64,000 nucleotides of DNA from Kryptolebias marmoratus (taxonomy: Eukaryota; Chordata; Actinopteri; Cyprinodontiformes; Rivulidae): positions 9,940,536 through 10,004,535 of the forward strand of contig NC_051450.1 in assembly GCF_001649575.2 (NCBI RefSeq). The letters run 5' to 3'. This document shows, in pieces, positions 56,301 through 63,670 of this stretch (position 1 is its first letter; every line of letters begins with the position of its first letter). The notes under the pieces were generated by a model. That model searched no databases and had not been told where the DNA came from. It worked only from the letters and a program-made list of their open reading frames with translations. A program made the position numbers and the translations under genes.

Positions 56301-59300
56301 CAGGATAACCAGCAGTATGTATCATAACCTAATACCCCTTCAATTAATTGTAAAATTACCAATTTAAAGGAAACAGTAGTTAGATTATCATTTGCATGAT
56401 GATCAAAGTGTATATAAATTGGACTGAGGGTATTTCCTCATGTCTTTAAAATCAAATCAGTCTCAATTGTTTCAATATATTTCCCTTCACTGAAAGTTAA
56501 TTAAATCAATATTGAATCTCTCCTGCCAATGGATCTGAATGCTAATGTTCGTTGTTTACTCACCTCTCCTTAGTATTCAACTATGCAATGCATGCCAAGA
56601 CACTAAAGAAGCAAGGATTTTTTCCCCCCCACTTTGAATAGCCAAAGATTCACAGTGTCATGAAGAAAGGCAAGGCATCACAATACAACCATTGTGCTGA
56701 GATTTGAAAGAAAATATGCAGAGAGAAGATGTGAGTTAGAAAATAGAAGGTTGAAATTTAGCTCCTTCTTTTAATTGGATCTCGTTGCTACTTGAAATGT
56801 AAATTCATGTAGGTTTAAATACTGTAAATGCAAATTCTAAATTTCCATTTGACATTTGAAAGGCAAACAAACAAATGTACTTGCTCACATATGTATACAC
56901 ATACACTCATTTATGAGTCTTGTATGTGCAAGATAAAAGTATGCCTTTTTACATAGGACATGTGCACCTTGGTAACTGTTTTGTGCATTTACTGGTGGAT
57001 TTGCTGAACAAATGTGTTTTTTTTATAACTCCTCAGTTGTGCTACACACTCAGACCACAATTCATTATCTGGGACAGTGGTTGGGACACTGGTTCCTCAG
57101 GGGTTGGCAGCCAGCTACCTCACTCAGGGGTGCTTATCGTGGTGCATCTTTCTAGTTGTTTTAGAATTTCATGAAAGGTTGTTCCAGTCTGCTATTATTC
57201 ATTAACTTCAATTACATTCAGTACATTAAATGATTTGCCCAAATAGTCAAGTCTTTAACTGACATGTTCTCATCTCAGTTTTTATATCCATGAAAATGTG
57301 ATTAGCCTTTACATTTGTGAACTCAAAAATAAACTGCATTGCCCTGCACTGAACAATATGAATATCTAATAATTTAGGTGAGTTAAGTTAAGGAAAAAAA
57401 ACAAAACGTCACTTTCTAATTCATCACAGGCAGAGAAATAGATGCACGGATGCATCTCGGATGAATGTCACAGCTTTGTGTAAAAAAACTTGCTTTCTCT
57501 TTAATAATACAGAGAAGAAAAAAGACTAACTAGAAGAAAATGATCTCAGGTGGATTTTTTATAGTAATATATATATAATGTACCATTTGTATCCTATGTG
57601 CACCGTTTCTGTTTTCTGAGCTTTCTAGAATGTTTGACTTAGCTATAAAAGCTTACATTTGACTTTTCTTTATTCTTCTTTCTGTTTCTTTTGCTACAGA
57701 CAACCCCAGCCTTCTCAGACATGTTCCCGTTACTGTCCAGGTTCTGGACATGAACGACAATGCGCCCGAAGTAGCAACCGACGAGGAAGTCATTGTCTGT
57801 GAGAACTCAAGGCCCAACCAGGTGATTCAGTGGAAGAAATGCCAGGCACACATTTCTGCTTTCCACTTTGCCTTTATCCCACCACGTTCAAAACTTCCTC
57901 AACCTCAAAGACTACTCAAAAAAAAAAGAAAAAAAAAGTGCGAGAAGCTGCACATCAGCTACAGTCATTTCCCTGACTGCTTGCACTCTTTGCTTTAACT
58001 CTTGTTTCCCTCAGCATTTTGGGTTGCTCAGCGAGACGAGAGCTGTAACAACTCTGACGGCGCTGGAGAGAGCTGCTTAATCATCCCTTATTCAAAATGA
58101 GTATCTCAGCAGCAAACCATGACAGCTCTAAATCGAAGCTCATTCCAATTTGCTCTCAGTAGTCTTTGATTCATTCAAATTAAGAAGGTTTTTGAGATAT
58201 AGAGCAATCAGCAGCAAGGAAATGACTGAAAGGGTGGGTCTGCAAAGGATGATGGAGTAAAGACTGGAAAGACCCAACTAGATACATTTTTAATAGTTCA
58301 AAGCCGGTGGACGAAAAGTTTAATAGAAGTTTGTATTAAATTTGAATTACAGTTAAATTGTAAGCTAAGGGTTCTGGGCTCAGGGGATTAAATAAAAACT
58401 ATAATTTCTTGGTGACAGTTGAACCCTACCATTCAGTAGACAATGAATGGAAAGGAACTGAGTATTATTACTCTTTTTTTTTTACTTTTTGCATTTCAGT
58501 TTTTTTATACCACATATTTTCTAAGTTGTCAAAGGATTAGTAATTCTAAATCTAATAAAACTTCCAGAAAACACCAAATTCTAGTGATAAACTAATGTCT
58601 CCAATATCTGCCTATAGTATGTTAAACTGCAGACAGCTTTTTTATGTTTATGACATAAATGATTTGAATAACAGCCAAATATATCTATAGAAATGCCTGT
58701 TGGTTTTCAGTACTTTTATTGTACATGCCATAATTCTTAGTTATACCTAAAAACCACAGCTTTGTGTAGTAATGCATAATCAAGCTGTTGGTAATGTATT
58801 TAAAGTCAACAGTGCTTGAACAAATACTGAGTCGCTTTATAATAGTAGTTGGATAGATTTGTGGGAAAAAAGTTCCCCCTTAATACAACATTAGTACCGA
58901 AAAAGCACAAGTTCTGGTGTTGATTCAAATATAAAATTATATTTTTAGCTTGTGTAATGATAAATGGACTCATGGAAAGTTTGTGTTTTAAAGCAAAAAG
59001 TTACTTACATCCTCCATTAGTAGGTATTAATGGTTTGCCAACAAAACTGCTTTTGAATAAACAAATAAACAATGAATAATATGGTCAGAGTCAACCTAAT
59101 AGTTTAAATAAGGCTGCATGGCATTGGTAATGTAATATTGGAAAAACAGGTACTCAGTCTCTGTTAAGTTGAAAATGGTACATACCAGTACCAACTGAAT
59201 AATTTAACTTACTTCTTCAAATTATTTTGCAAACTGTGCTGTAACTGATATTTCTGCCTCTCCACCGACAACAGTAAGACTATTAGTATTTATCACAGTA

Positions 59301-60951
59301 TTTATTGAACATACTAGTTTATCATTAAAACTAGGTGTTTTGTTGAAGTTTTAATAGATAGCCAAAGAGTCCTTCTTTGACAGCTTTGTTGCTTTGGTAT
59401 AACAAAAATAACTAAATGCAAAGGTTTCTAAAATAAAATATTATTGCTGTTTTTTTTGGTTGTTTTTTTTCCATGCATTGTCTATAAATGTATGATTCTA
59501 ATCTATCTGAATGACCAAATATATAATTGCTACAGAGAGTGAATGCATGGCACATTGAACACAGTGGTGTATGATATTGCAGTCCAAGCCATCCTTTGCA
59601 ATATTAATATTGCTCATAGTGAAAATGTGATAGCAACACATTTTTATATAATATGCAGCACTTGGGTTTAAATGTATTATCAAATATTGCAGTCAGCTGA
59701 CGTAATATTTGCCTTCAGTTACAGCAATTCATCAATGTTTATTAATTTATTGCATATACGCAATAATAACCTGATCTAAAGTCTTATTTTTGTATGTAGA
59801 AAAAACAGAAATATAATTCTATCATTATCTGAAACATAATTTGAAATACTCAAATTATTTATTCATTTGGGACTGGCATTTTTTTTTTACATCGCTGGCA
59901 GACAAAGGTCTCTGTCAACAAGCTTACATATCACTGAATAAATTCAAACGAGCAATGCATAAAAACATCAAAAACACTCTAGCCTGTATTTTCAAAACAA
60001 AGCCTATACTTAGAAAACAACTTAGCACCTACTAAGGCAGGCATTTTTTTACTTAACAGGCATTTTTTCAGCTATCCAGATTTTTCAAAAATTATTCCAG
60101 TGGCAATTTGTGGTTTTAATTTTGTGTTTGTGAGCAAATACATCATAAATTCCATGGCTTATCTGACAAGAAAAATAAAAAAAAAGAATTTATCTGTTGG
60201 ATTTTCATAAAAAATGTTTGAGACAGCTGTCCTGAGTCAACAACAACAACAGCAAAAAAGAAATACTTACTTGAAAAATTTCAAACTTTATAATGATTAC
60301 CCTTTGTTCATATTTTTTTTTAAATATGAGAAAAATCCTAAATTAGCAGAAGCAAATTTCTCTAAATAGTTGTGGCAGCTAACTACTCACCTACAAACTA
60401 TTAAGTGACACAGCAGCAGAATTACAACTACTTGCTAGTAAAAGAAACATCAAGAAATAAAGCCACTTTTATAAAAAATAAAAAATAAAAAAATAGGTAC
60501 GTAAGCAATAATTTAAGCAAAAAGTACAAATAATCAGGGCAGGCACACTGAAAAGCAGCCCTGTCATTGTTAGGTACCAGTTTTCCTTCAGAAGAAGCAG
60601 GAACTGTTCTACAGGTTCCATGCATGCGTAAAGGACACTTCTGCGTATCCTTTTAAATGTAGTTTAAAAGGAACAATTTCTCTCACTAGGTATGATCTAG
60701 ACTTTGCTCAGAAATACACACCTGTCTTTGTTTGGCATGCAGAAAGAAGTAATGATCCTAAAATGATGCAAGAGGTAAAGTGAGTTTTGCTTTTCTGAAG
60801 TAAAAGATTTACTCTGTGTCCCTCGACCAACAGGTGATCCAGACCGTCACAGCAGTGGATAAGGATGACTTTGCCAATGGACAGCGGTTTTCTTTTGGCT
60901 TGCCCAGCCATCTACCAGTTAATCCCAACTTCACCTTAAAAGACAATGGAG
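4045..60951 (+). CDS. cdh18: cadherin-18 (type II classical cadherin), nine exons, 3' part missing
   Basis: Type II cadherins are single-pass adhesion proteins whose five extracellular EC domains bind calcium and pair with cadherins on neighbouring cells. Their tails bind catenins. Cadherin-18 is mainly neuronal. Joining nine exons (231, 295, 120, 168, 188, 254, 137, 122 and 118 nt) gives one frame of 544 codons plus one base. It holds a signal peptide (about 1-24), a prodomain ending in RPKR (51-54), EC1-EC4 and the start of EC5. Calcium-binding motifs are visible: LDRE 117-120, DINDNAP 152-158, DADDPTYGN 186-194, MDRE 225-228, DVNDNP 261-266, LDRE 447-450 and DMNDNAP 481-487. The exon lengths and phases are those usual for type II cadherins. 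The cdh18 call rests on the distinctive signal and prodomain, [31 protein letters not shown] and [21 protein letters not shown]12 and CDH7 fit less well. Whether it is the a or b teleost paralogue cannot be decided here. Confidence 0.93.
6154..6905 (-). repeat. Dispersed inverted-end repeat, copy 1 (two internal units)
   Basis: Begins with a small palindrome (GCATTCCTTGAAGAAATGC) followed by ATATCTCCTGC. Two diverged versions of the same roughly 300-bp unit follow. The unit includes CTACCACA, TCTGTAAAA and GCTGTGGCAGCCATCTTG-like text. The copy ends near a TTGGTGGCAGG motif. Minus is used because the 18708 copy is taken as the forward reference. No protein is encoded, so it is probably a nonautonomous element. 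Confidence 0.7.
8398..8885 (+). repeat. Old dispersed repeat, copy A
   Basis: It shares ordered blocks with 63097-63570: CTTTCCCACTGGATGACGAC, GACTGGATTGGAGCAAATTT, TCCTGCTTCAAAATCTCAAC, ACCAAGCTGGG, ACCCCATATTACAGACATGC and a GCATGCTCAAAA end. It has no coding frame. The identity of the element is unknown. Confidence 0.55.
9020..9124 (+). repeat. GGAT microsatellite with probable LINE 3' tail
   Basis: About 14 tandem GGAT units (9063-9124) follow a short leader, ACGACCCAGAAAGGAG then AAACAGG and GAAAATGG. This leader resembles the 3' end of fish RTE-like LINEs, which end in ATGG repeats. On the minus strand the tract reads as a meaningless His-Pro-Ser-Ile repeat. The LINE link is inferred from remembered consensus. 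Confidence 0.65.
10256..10620 (+). repeat. Dispersed inverted-end repeat, copy 2 (partial)
   Basis: It contains the terminal region GGTGGGCAATAATGTTTTTG, then TGTCTCTCAGCAAAACACC, CTCATGAACCACTGAGG and the unit body through GTAGTAGCTGAGAGTGATCC. The palindromic tip and second end are not evident. It matches the 18708 and 54195 copies in reading order. Confidence 0.65.
11826..11851. repeat. GT microsatellite
   Basis: A run of about 12 GT units followed by ATGTGTGT. Confidence 0.9.
11925..12375 (-). repeat. Dispersed inverted-end repeat, copy 3 (partial)
   Basis: It has the same unit in reverse: CACTTGGAGTATGAGTTGCG, TCAGCTACAGCC, GTGGCAGTTATCTTGATTTG, then TTTTGGTGGCAGGCAATG at the end. A short TGAAGT-rich extra segment separates parts of the unit, so it is rearranged relative to the others. 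Confidence 0.6.
12860..13245 (-). repeat. Dispersed inverted-end repeat, copy 4 (one unit)
   Basis: It starts with the palindromic tip CATTCCTTGAAGGAAT, then contains one unit with GTGTTGTGAAGAACCCTCAG, TACCACACCAAATTC, GTGTCAGCCATCTTGAGTC and GTGGTTCATGAAATATTT. It ends before a poly-A tract. The second terminal region is missing. Confidence 0.65.
14378..15385 (+). mobile_element. RTE-like LINE fragment, decayed, colinear
   Basis: Broken + strand frames spell reverse-transcriptase text of the RTE-like fish LINE type. There is a LKKVYDHV block (RT motif A region), then FADDV near 14670-14690, a [16 protein letters not shown] block (the F-A-E-C-E / T-S-K-S-E region), then [17 protein letters not shown] and a decayed 3' end with CCAGGGAGGAACTGAAGTG-like and GAAAGGGATGTCTGGGTTCT-like text. 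Stops and frameshifts are frequent, so it is inactive. A TA microsatellite has expanded inside it. Confidence 0.75.
14891..14950. repeat. (TA)30 microsatellite inside a LINE fragment
   Basis: Sixty bases of uninterrupted TA lie between two recognisable halves of the RTE-like copy. It is probably polymorphic. Confidence 0.95.
16830..17600 (+). mobile_element. RTE-like LINE fragment with inverted 5' part
   Basis: The right part (about 17036-17600, + strand) encodes decayed ASSAVMRAL, then [27 protein letters not shown] and the 3' end of an RTE-like protein. The left part (about 17045 down to 16830, minus strand) encodes the block that should come just before it: [40 protein letters not shown]. 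The element is therefore broken and joined head to head. This is the layout expected from twin priming during LINE insertion. Stops are present and the copy is inactive. Same family as 14378-15385. Confidence 0.8.
18708..19708 (+). repeat. Dispersed inverted-end repeat, copy 5 (longest, both ends present)
   Basis: This is the best reference copy. It opens AGCATTTCTTGGAGGAATGC then ATATCACGTGCCACC. It closes with GGTGGTGGACAATATGCATT then CCTTCAAAAAATGCT, which is an imperfect inverted copy of the start. Between the ends are about three diverged repeats of the same unit, each with a TTAGCA(A)AAT-like opening, GATTTTAATGAAACT-like, CACTGGGTGTACATCTACAA-like and CACAACTAATCAAC-like text. No open frame of interest spans it. 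It probably belongs to a nonautonomous DNA transposon family. Confidence 0.7.
20010..20056. repeat. TA then TG compound microsatellite
   Basis: A run of TA units followed by TGTGTG. It generates a spurious Ile-Tyr repeat in one frame. Confidence 0.92.
21029..21323 (+). CDS. cdh18: cdh18 coding exon 2: most of EC1, start of EC2
   Basis: A 295-nt exon encoding residues 78-175 plus the first base of Gly176. It carries the EC1 calcium motif LDRE (117-120) and the EC1-EC2 linker DINDNAP (152-158), then PEMSEVG, where EC2 begins. It starts [12 protein letters not shown] directly after acceptor ccttgcag and ends before donor gtgagt in phase 1. The length of 295 nt is the usual size for this exon in type II cadherins. 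It is the last part of the interface module that sets partner specificity. Confidence 0.96.
21324..25632 (+). other. cdh18: cdh18 intron 2 (about 4.3 kb)
   Basis: Donor gtgagt, acceptor a T-run ending in ttttttag, phase 1. It contains mostly unique AT-rich sequence. The stretch 22620-22910 is unusually rich in TAATTA/CTAATTG-type sites and is listed as a candidate regulatory element. No further exon or recognised mobile element was seen. Confidence 0.8.
22620..22910. promoter_or_regulatory. Candidate conserved noncoding element in intron 2
   Basis: This 290-bp stretch has mixed base composition, unlike the AT-rich surroundings. It has several homeodomain-core sequences (TAATTAG at its start, CTAATTGG, CTAATTGATTAG near its end) and few simple repeats. 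Neuronal cadherin introns often hold enhancers. The call is inferred from composition only, with no alignment available. Confidence 0.3.
25633..25752 (+). CDS. cdh18: cdh18 coding exon 3: EC2, first half
   Basis: A 120-nt exon that completes Gly176 and encodes residues up to Thr215, plus the first base of Gly216. It contains the strongly conserved EC2 calcium motif DADDPTYGN (186-194) and the type II signature [12 protein letters not shown]. It begins after a T-rich acceptor ttttttag and ends AAAACAG before donor gtgtgg. That donor keeps GT but departs from the usual GTRAGT. The phase is 1 at both ends, so skipping this exon would keep the frame. Confidence 0.95.
28781..28856. other. Two adjacent perfect hairpins
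   Basis: Hairpin 1 has 9-bp arms TCACCACCT and AGGTGGTGA with a 5-base loop (28781-28803). Hairpin 2 has 13-bp arms TTTTCTCACATGC and GCATGTGAGAAAA with an 11-base loop (28820-28856). The 16 bases between are G-rich. They could form structure in RNA or DNA, or be the remnant of a small foldback element. No function is known to me. Confidence 0.7.
31427..31619. mobile_element. hAT-type nonautonomous foldback element (MITE)
   Basis: A 193-bp element with inverted ends about 48 bp long that differ at only about four positions. The ends start CAGCGATTCCGAACCC on the left and CAGCGGTTCCCAACCC on the right (reverse complement), both followed by TGGTCCTCGAGGAACACT. It is bounded by a perfect 8-bp direct repeat CATTAGTG at 31419-31426 and 31620-31627. 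The 8-bp target duplication and CAG tip are typical of hAT transposons. It has no transposase, so it would rely on one supplied elsewhere. Confidence 0.88.
32330..32600. promoter_or_regulatory. Candidate regulatory stretch in intron 3
   Basis: A mixed-composition block with CAGCTG (E-box), AGATTAGCTG, CTGATTAG and an octamer-like ATGCTAATCTGCAT close to its end. These resemble neuronal enhancer sites (bHLH, homeodomain, POU). The call is by inspection only; no conservation data are available. Confidence 0.25.
33228..33775 (-). repeat. Dispersed inverted-end repeat, copy 6 (two units)
   Basis: It starts CGTTCCTTGATGAAGTGCAT then ATTGCCCACCAC, the terminal motif. Two units follow, each with GTTGATTAGCTGTGGTGGCC-like or GTTGGCTATGGTGTCCATCT-like text and a GTTGACACTAATTGTG-like or CAGTTGTCTCCAATAG-like end. 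The far terminus is missing. Confidence 0.65.
35360..37615 (-). mobile_element. Non-LTR retrotransposon (LINE), 5' truncated, RT domain intact
   Basis: The minus strand is open from 37615 down to the stop at 35615, about 666 codons. It encodes RT motifs in order: TPVYKEDDP and [32 protein letters not shown] (motif A), [20 protein letters not shown] (motif B), FADDTSVF (motif C with catalytic Asp pair) and [11 protein letters not shown] thumb-like and C-terminal region follows, ending near NFPYGFVY. The endonuclease domain is absent, cut off near 37615, where an in-frame stop occurs. The 3' tail is A-rich (T-rich on the + strand, 35360-35392). The clade is CR1/L2/jockey-like; I cannot place it further. 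It is antisense to cdh18. Confidence 0.9.
35615..37615 (-). pseudogene. LINE ORF2 fragment: reverse transcriptase without endonuclease
   Basis: This is the coding part of the LINE above. It has no good ATG at its 5' end and starts inside the endonuclease-RT linker ([20 protein letters not shown]), so it is a truncated gene. The RT core is undamaged to the eye: both Asp of FADD and the Asp of motif A are present, and there are no stops or frameshifts over more than 2 kb. This suggests a recent insertion. It cannot retrotranspose on its own as seen. Confidence 0.85.
39950..40260. mobile_element. GC-rich, CpG-dense insert, probably transposon-derived
   Basis: It begins GCAGGGTTTCCCCCAG, a start seen in many vertebrate hAT-like repeats, and is followed by AGGCTAAGCC. 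Near the right edge, AGCTTAGCCTAG is an inverted echo. Inside is a cluster of CpGs (for example GAGCGCGGCGTGCGCAG and GCGCGCACACTCGCGCCG) and a TATA-like TTATAAAAGG at about 40097. All of this contrasts sharply with the AT-rich intron. A short internal promoter is possible but unproven. Confidence 0.45.
40956..41123 (+). CDS. cdh18: cdh18 coding exon 4: EC2, second half
   Basis: A 168-nt exon that completes Gly216 and encodes residues 217-271 plus one base of Lys272. It carries the second EC2 calcium motif MDRE (225-228), the near-invariant IQAKDM segment, an N-glycosylation sequon NIT (256-258) and the EC2-EC3 linker DVNDNP (261-266). The acceptor is accttgcag and the donor gtatgt. It is in phase 1 at both ends like exon 3. 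The reading frame stays open into the intron for only a few codons, which supports the donor position. Confidence 0.95.
41124..42599 (+). other. cdh18: cdh18 intron 4 (about 1.5 kb)
   Basis: Donor gtatgt, acceptor tcatccacag. It contains an expanded TA microsatellite at about 41900-41975. The last 200 bases before exon 5 are more mixed in composition. No other gene feature was seen. Confidence 0.85.
41900..41975. repeat. TA microsatellite in intron 4
   Basis: A poly-A run, then a long TA run interrupted by one AAA. It yields a spurious Ile-Tyr repeat on the minus strand. Confidence 0.93.
42600..42787 (+). CDS. cdh18: cdh18 coding exon 5: EC3, first half
   Basis: A 188-nt exon that completes Lys272 and encodes residues 273-334 ([18 protein letters not shown] and onward). 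EC3 calcium-ligand residues are seen in [10 protein letters not shown] (294-303). The stretch [11 protein letters not shown] is one of those that point to cadherin-18 rather than its closest relatives. The acceptor is tcatccacag and the donor gtaaga. It ends in phase 0 after Lys-Lys. Confidence 0.95.
42788..43595 (+). other. cdh18: cdh18 intron 5 (808 bp)
   Basis: The shortest intron in the window, with donor gtaaga, acceptor ttcccaacag and phase 0. It contains only AT-rich noncoding sequence with a short AT run near 43296-43315. Nothing else was seen. Confidence 0.9.
43596..43849 (+). CDS. cdh18: cdh18 coding exon 6: end of EC3, start of EC4
   Basis: A 254-nt exon encoding residues 335-418 plus two bases of Arg419. 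In EC3 the usual LDRE is replaced by LNYE (336-339) and the EC3-EC4 linker is DVDEAP (377-382) instead of DxNDNxP. As I recall the family, this weaker calcium linker is normal for type II cadherins and is not damage. EC4 then begins with [18 protein letters not shown] and the DPDSRNSP loop. The acceptor is ttcccaacag, the donor gtaaga, and it ends in phase 2. Confidence 0.95.
44300..44336. repeat. TA microsatellite in intron 6
   Basis: About 13 AT units, then ACATATATACAC. Simple repeat only. Confidence 0.92.
52039..52068. other. 30-bp near-perfect palindrome
   Basis: Outer arms GCAGCCT and AGGCTGC surround the inner self-complementary AAACATGCATGTTT, with one mismatched base. It could form a short cruciform or hairpin. 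No associated gene was found. Confidence 0.7.
53276..53341 (-). mobile_element. Probable hAT element remnant
   Basis: On the minus strand it starts CGCAATGGTTTTCAAACTGT then GGGGGATTCC and a GGGGCCACAGGG block. This resembles the CAGTGGTTCTCAAACTGTGG-type start of vertebrate hAT elements. No second end was found, so it is a fragment at best. Confidence 0.4.
53818..53954 (+). CDS. cdh18: cdh18 coding exon 7: EC4, second half
   Basis: A 137-nt exon that completes Arg419 and encodes residues 420-464 plus one base of Asp465. It contains the EC4 calcium motif LDRE (447-450) and the sequon NIT (456-458) in [11 protein letters not shown]. The acceptor is ctttccag and the donor gtaggt. The phase is 2 at the start and 1 at the end, as expected for this exon in the family. 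Confidence 0.95.
53955..57699 (+). other. cdh18: cdh18 intron 7 (about 3.7 kb)
   Basis: Donor gtaggt, acceptor tttgctacag ending at 57699, phase 1. A two-unit copy of the dispersed repeat fills about 54195-54900. The rest is AT-rich noncoding sequence with no exon or recognised element. Confidence 0.85.
54195..54900 (-). repeat. Dispersed inverted-end repeat, copy 7 (two units)
   Basis: Two tandem units of about 300 bp lie in intron 7. Both contain GGTTGATTAGCTGTGGCAGC and GGTTGACTCCAAAAGTTA-like text in the same order. It ends GGGCAAAAACATATTGCC, the other terminal motif. The two units clearly differ from each other, so this is an old duplication or an element built from tandem units. Confidence 0.7.
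57700..57821 (+). CDS. cdh18: cdh18 coding exon 8: end of EC4, start of EC5
   Basis: A 122-nt exon that completes Asp465 and encodes residues 466-505. It carries the EC4-EC5 linker DMNDNAP (481-487) and the EC5 start [12 protein letters not shown], with the conserved cysteine of membrane-proximal EC5. It ends in phase 0 at AACCAG before donor gtgatt. That intron opening closely resembles the first bases of exon 9 (see findings). Reading on through the donor gives an open but cadherin-unlike tail, so splicing here is well supported. Confidence 0.94.
57822..60833 (+). other. cdh18: cdh18 intron 8 (about 3 kb)
   Basis: Donor gtgatt, acceptor gaccaacag ending at 60833, phase 0. It is AT-rich with poly-T and poly-A tracts. 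No mobile element or extra exon was recognised. Confidence 0.85.
60834..60951 (+). CDS. cdh18: cdh18 coding exon 9: EC5, part
   Basis: A 118-nt exon encoding residues 506-544 plus one base. It contains the EC5 calcium-ligand stretch [13 protein letters not shown] (512-524) and the sequon NFT (537-539) in [16 protein letters not shown] together with [12 protein letters not shown] is the clearest cadherin-18 fingerprint in the EC5 half. The acceptor is gaccaacag and the donor gtaatt. It ends in phase 1. The next exon, which should begin near the conserved DNTA segment, was not found before 64000. Confidence 0.94.
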
Positions 60952-62074
60952 GTAATTAAAGTGATCAACATGTTTGTGGGCATTTCTTATGAGTTTTGCG
61001 CTCTACTCACAGAGGGTTCTGCATTGCCCGTATTACCAAGCTCTTATAGGTCGTCCTAATTCCCTCATTCTTTTAAAGAGCAGTAACACTGTTTTCATAT
61101 CAAGTGGGTGTGGTAAGCTTCTGAAGATGCAGATACTGCTGAGACGGTGCTCGATTCCAGTCTGCGATAAACATAAGAGTCATGGAGCTTTGGTGTGTTG
61201 GCGCTTTTTGTTGTCAAATGGATTATCCACTCTGCCGCTCCCACTCTCCACCTCCTGTGTATTATATTGGGCTTGCCTATGGCCGGCAGTGAGTGTTGCC
61301 ATAGCAACAATTTCAGTGTCAGGTGAATACCTAGCCCTGGGGTGGTCTGCAATCATAGGGCTTTTATAAGCTCTCAGCCAGAAGATCTTACGGTCGCCCG
61401 CTGAGGAAGAAGAGTTCACAGCGCTTCGGATGCCAGGGAGAAGCATAAAAACAGAAATGAAGGTCACATGAGAGAGATAAAAAATAAATAAAATGTGATA
61501 ACAGAAGATAGCTCTTTTTAGCACTTTGTCCAATTGCTTACCATAATAAGCTTACGCCTGCCTACTTTTACTACTGTGAGTTGCTGAGACGAGGTTTCCT
61601 GCATTCATGTGTAGCACTGAGAGACGTCCCTCACTTTGTGTCTGCCCACAACTCGCAAGGATCAGAGAAATCAAAGCAAGTCAAGAACTGACTGCAGCCA
61701 TGCTCCAGGGACACTGCTCACCTTTAAAGCAGAGGAATACTTTTAATAGACAAAAATAATGGGTAAACAGGCCCCAGTTTAACGCACAATAACCTCAGGC
61801 AAGTCTGAAGTCAACTAATTAACCAACTGAAATGGATGTTTGATGGTATGTGTTAAAAGAGAAGACAGGATATTTATTTTAGTTAATCATTTTAATTTGA
61901 TTATACACCATCATTGTTACAGAGACTATAATTCCTCAGGCATTTCAAACAATATACCTCTTAAAAATTAAGTATGTTTAAGTATTCAGAGCCTGGTGTA
62001 AAGCCTCAGGCTACAGTCGGACGTTTATTATCCAAAGTCTTTGCTTTTCTCTACGAATGTCATCATGATTTTTT

Positions 62075-62115
62075 AAAATTTTATTTTATTTATTTATTTA
62101 TTTATTTATTTTTTT
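62075..62115. repeat. TTTA simple repeat
   Basis: Tandem TTTA units flanked by T runs. No other content. Confidence 0.85.
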
Positions 62116-63096
62116 GTGAAAAGCGCTTGCTAAAAGAATGATGTTTAGTGATTGAAAGAAAGCGGATAAAAATCTTGGTTTTCTCATTACATCATTTTTA
62201 GAGACTAAAAAGGGGTGAGACAATAAGTAAAACTCTTCCAAGGGGCATTTCATTGTTCTATTTCAAAGTTAAAGAAATAATCATGCTGGCTTCATTTTTC
62301 TCAGCATAAAACCCCATTTTTTGGAAATGTTTACTTATTATTATTGGAAACAGCTAATCGTTCTACTTCAAGCAAAGTCCAAATTAAATGCTTGTTTTCT
62401 TTCATAAGACCAACCATTTGGAAATAATTTCTGCTCTGGCAAATGATCTCTGTGAAACTCGTAAGTTTTGTTCCAACAAATCCATCTGAACTAAAGTATT
62501 ACCAGCACACACAAGGAAGGAAGGAAGGTCTTTTTTCAAAGGATTATTAGTAGGTTTGCAGTTGATGCTGAATTATTGTGCCTTATAGTTTGTGTTTTGG
62601 TTCCTATACTAGCCTATAGGCTTTTGATTCTCTGATGAGATTATTTGATATAATCCTGTGTAGGATGGGCAGATTATTTCTTCTTCTAATATTTGCCAGT
62701 GAGGACAGGAAAGAACAAAGGGATCTTTGAGCATGGGATGATGTACTTGGTAGAGGTAGAGACGTTATTCCTGAAGGGGGGAAAAAGGTGGTCAACAGAT
62801 TTTATAGCACTCAAAATGTTTGGATGAAAAGAAACGATAAAGTACACATTAAACAAGCATGGATAAGAATTTAAAGAGTGTAGCACCTTACTTCTCTGAC
62901 AAATGATAAAAAAAGAGGACAAATGTGAAACATGCCTGTGTGTGGCTTTAACAAAGTAAATAGGAAAACCCATATGATTAAATTGAAACCAGCGATAAAT
63001 CTAAAAAAAAAACTTTGCTGTGCCACTTACCAAGAATAAGGAAAGGGGTGTTGCACTCAAAGTAATTTCCCAAGTAAGAGCGCTTTAAGATTCCCC

Positions 63097-63570
63097 TAAG
63101 GTCCCCTTCCCACTGAATGATGATCCTGTTATGCTTTCCTCAATCTATACCATCTAGTAGAACGTGGCTGGATTGTGGTAAATTTGGAAAAACTATTTTC
63201 TACGTCCCTTGGATAGTTTCTTGCACCCTCACCACAATACATGCTTTTCATGACTCTCAAACTGTGTCAGAATGCATCTGCATGTTTAAAGATCATGTTA
63301 GCACGATGCTACATCCACAGATATCACGTCTTCCCTAGGTTGTTTCCACGACCTTGTCTTGATGATGGTATTGTAGCCTAGGCATGAGGCCAGCATAACA
63401 GGTCCTGCTTCAAATTTTGACAGCCAAGCTATTTCAGTGTACACGGGCCCCATATTATGGACCACTGTCACCCTGCTTTCTCCCAGACCCTGATAAGGTA
63501 CCACCACAATGACAGAACACCACAGCCTCACTACTATTGCTGTGCATGGTCAAAAGCATTGTATACTGTA
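63097..63570 (+). repeat. Old dispersed repeat, copy B
   Basis: It is the partner of 8398-8885 with the same block order: CCCCTTCCCACTGAATGATG, GGCTGGATTGTGGTAAATTT, TCCTGCTTCAAATTTTGACA, GCCAAGCTATTTC, GCCCCATATTATGGACCACT and GCATGGTCAAAA. The two copies are clearly diverged. Confidence 0.55.
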
Positions 63571-63643
63571 ATGAGGAGCCTAATGTGTTCTTATTACACC
63601 CCTAAAAACCTAGCCTGCAATGATCATCCACTTTCTAGCTTAT

Positions 63644-63670
63644 GTTTTGGTTTGGTTTGGTTTGGTTTAT
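63644..63670. repeat. TTTGG pentamer repeat
   Basis: Four to five tandem TTTGG units ending in TTTA. Confidence 0.85.

Noticed and set aside
57750..57998. Extension of exon 8 reading frame into intron 8
   Set aside because: The cadherin match ends at NQ and resumes in exon 9. The extension is Lys-rich and cadherin-unlike, so it is intron read-through.
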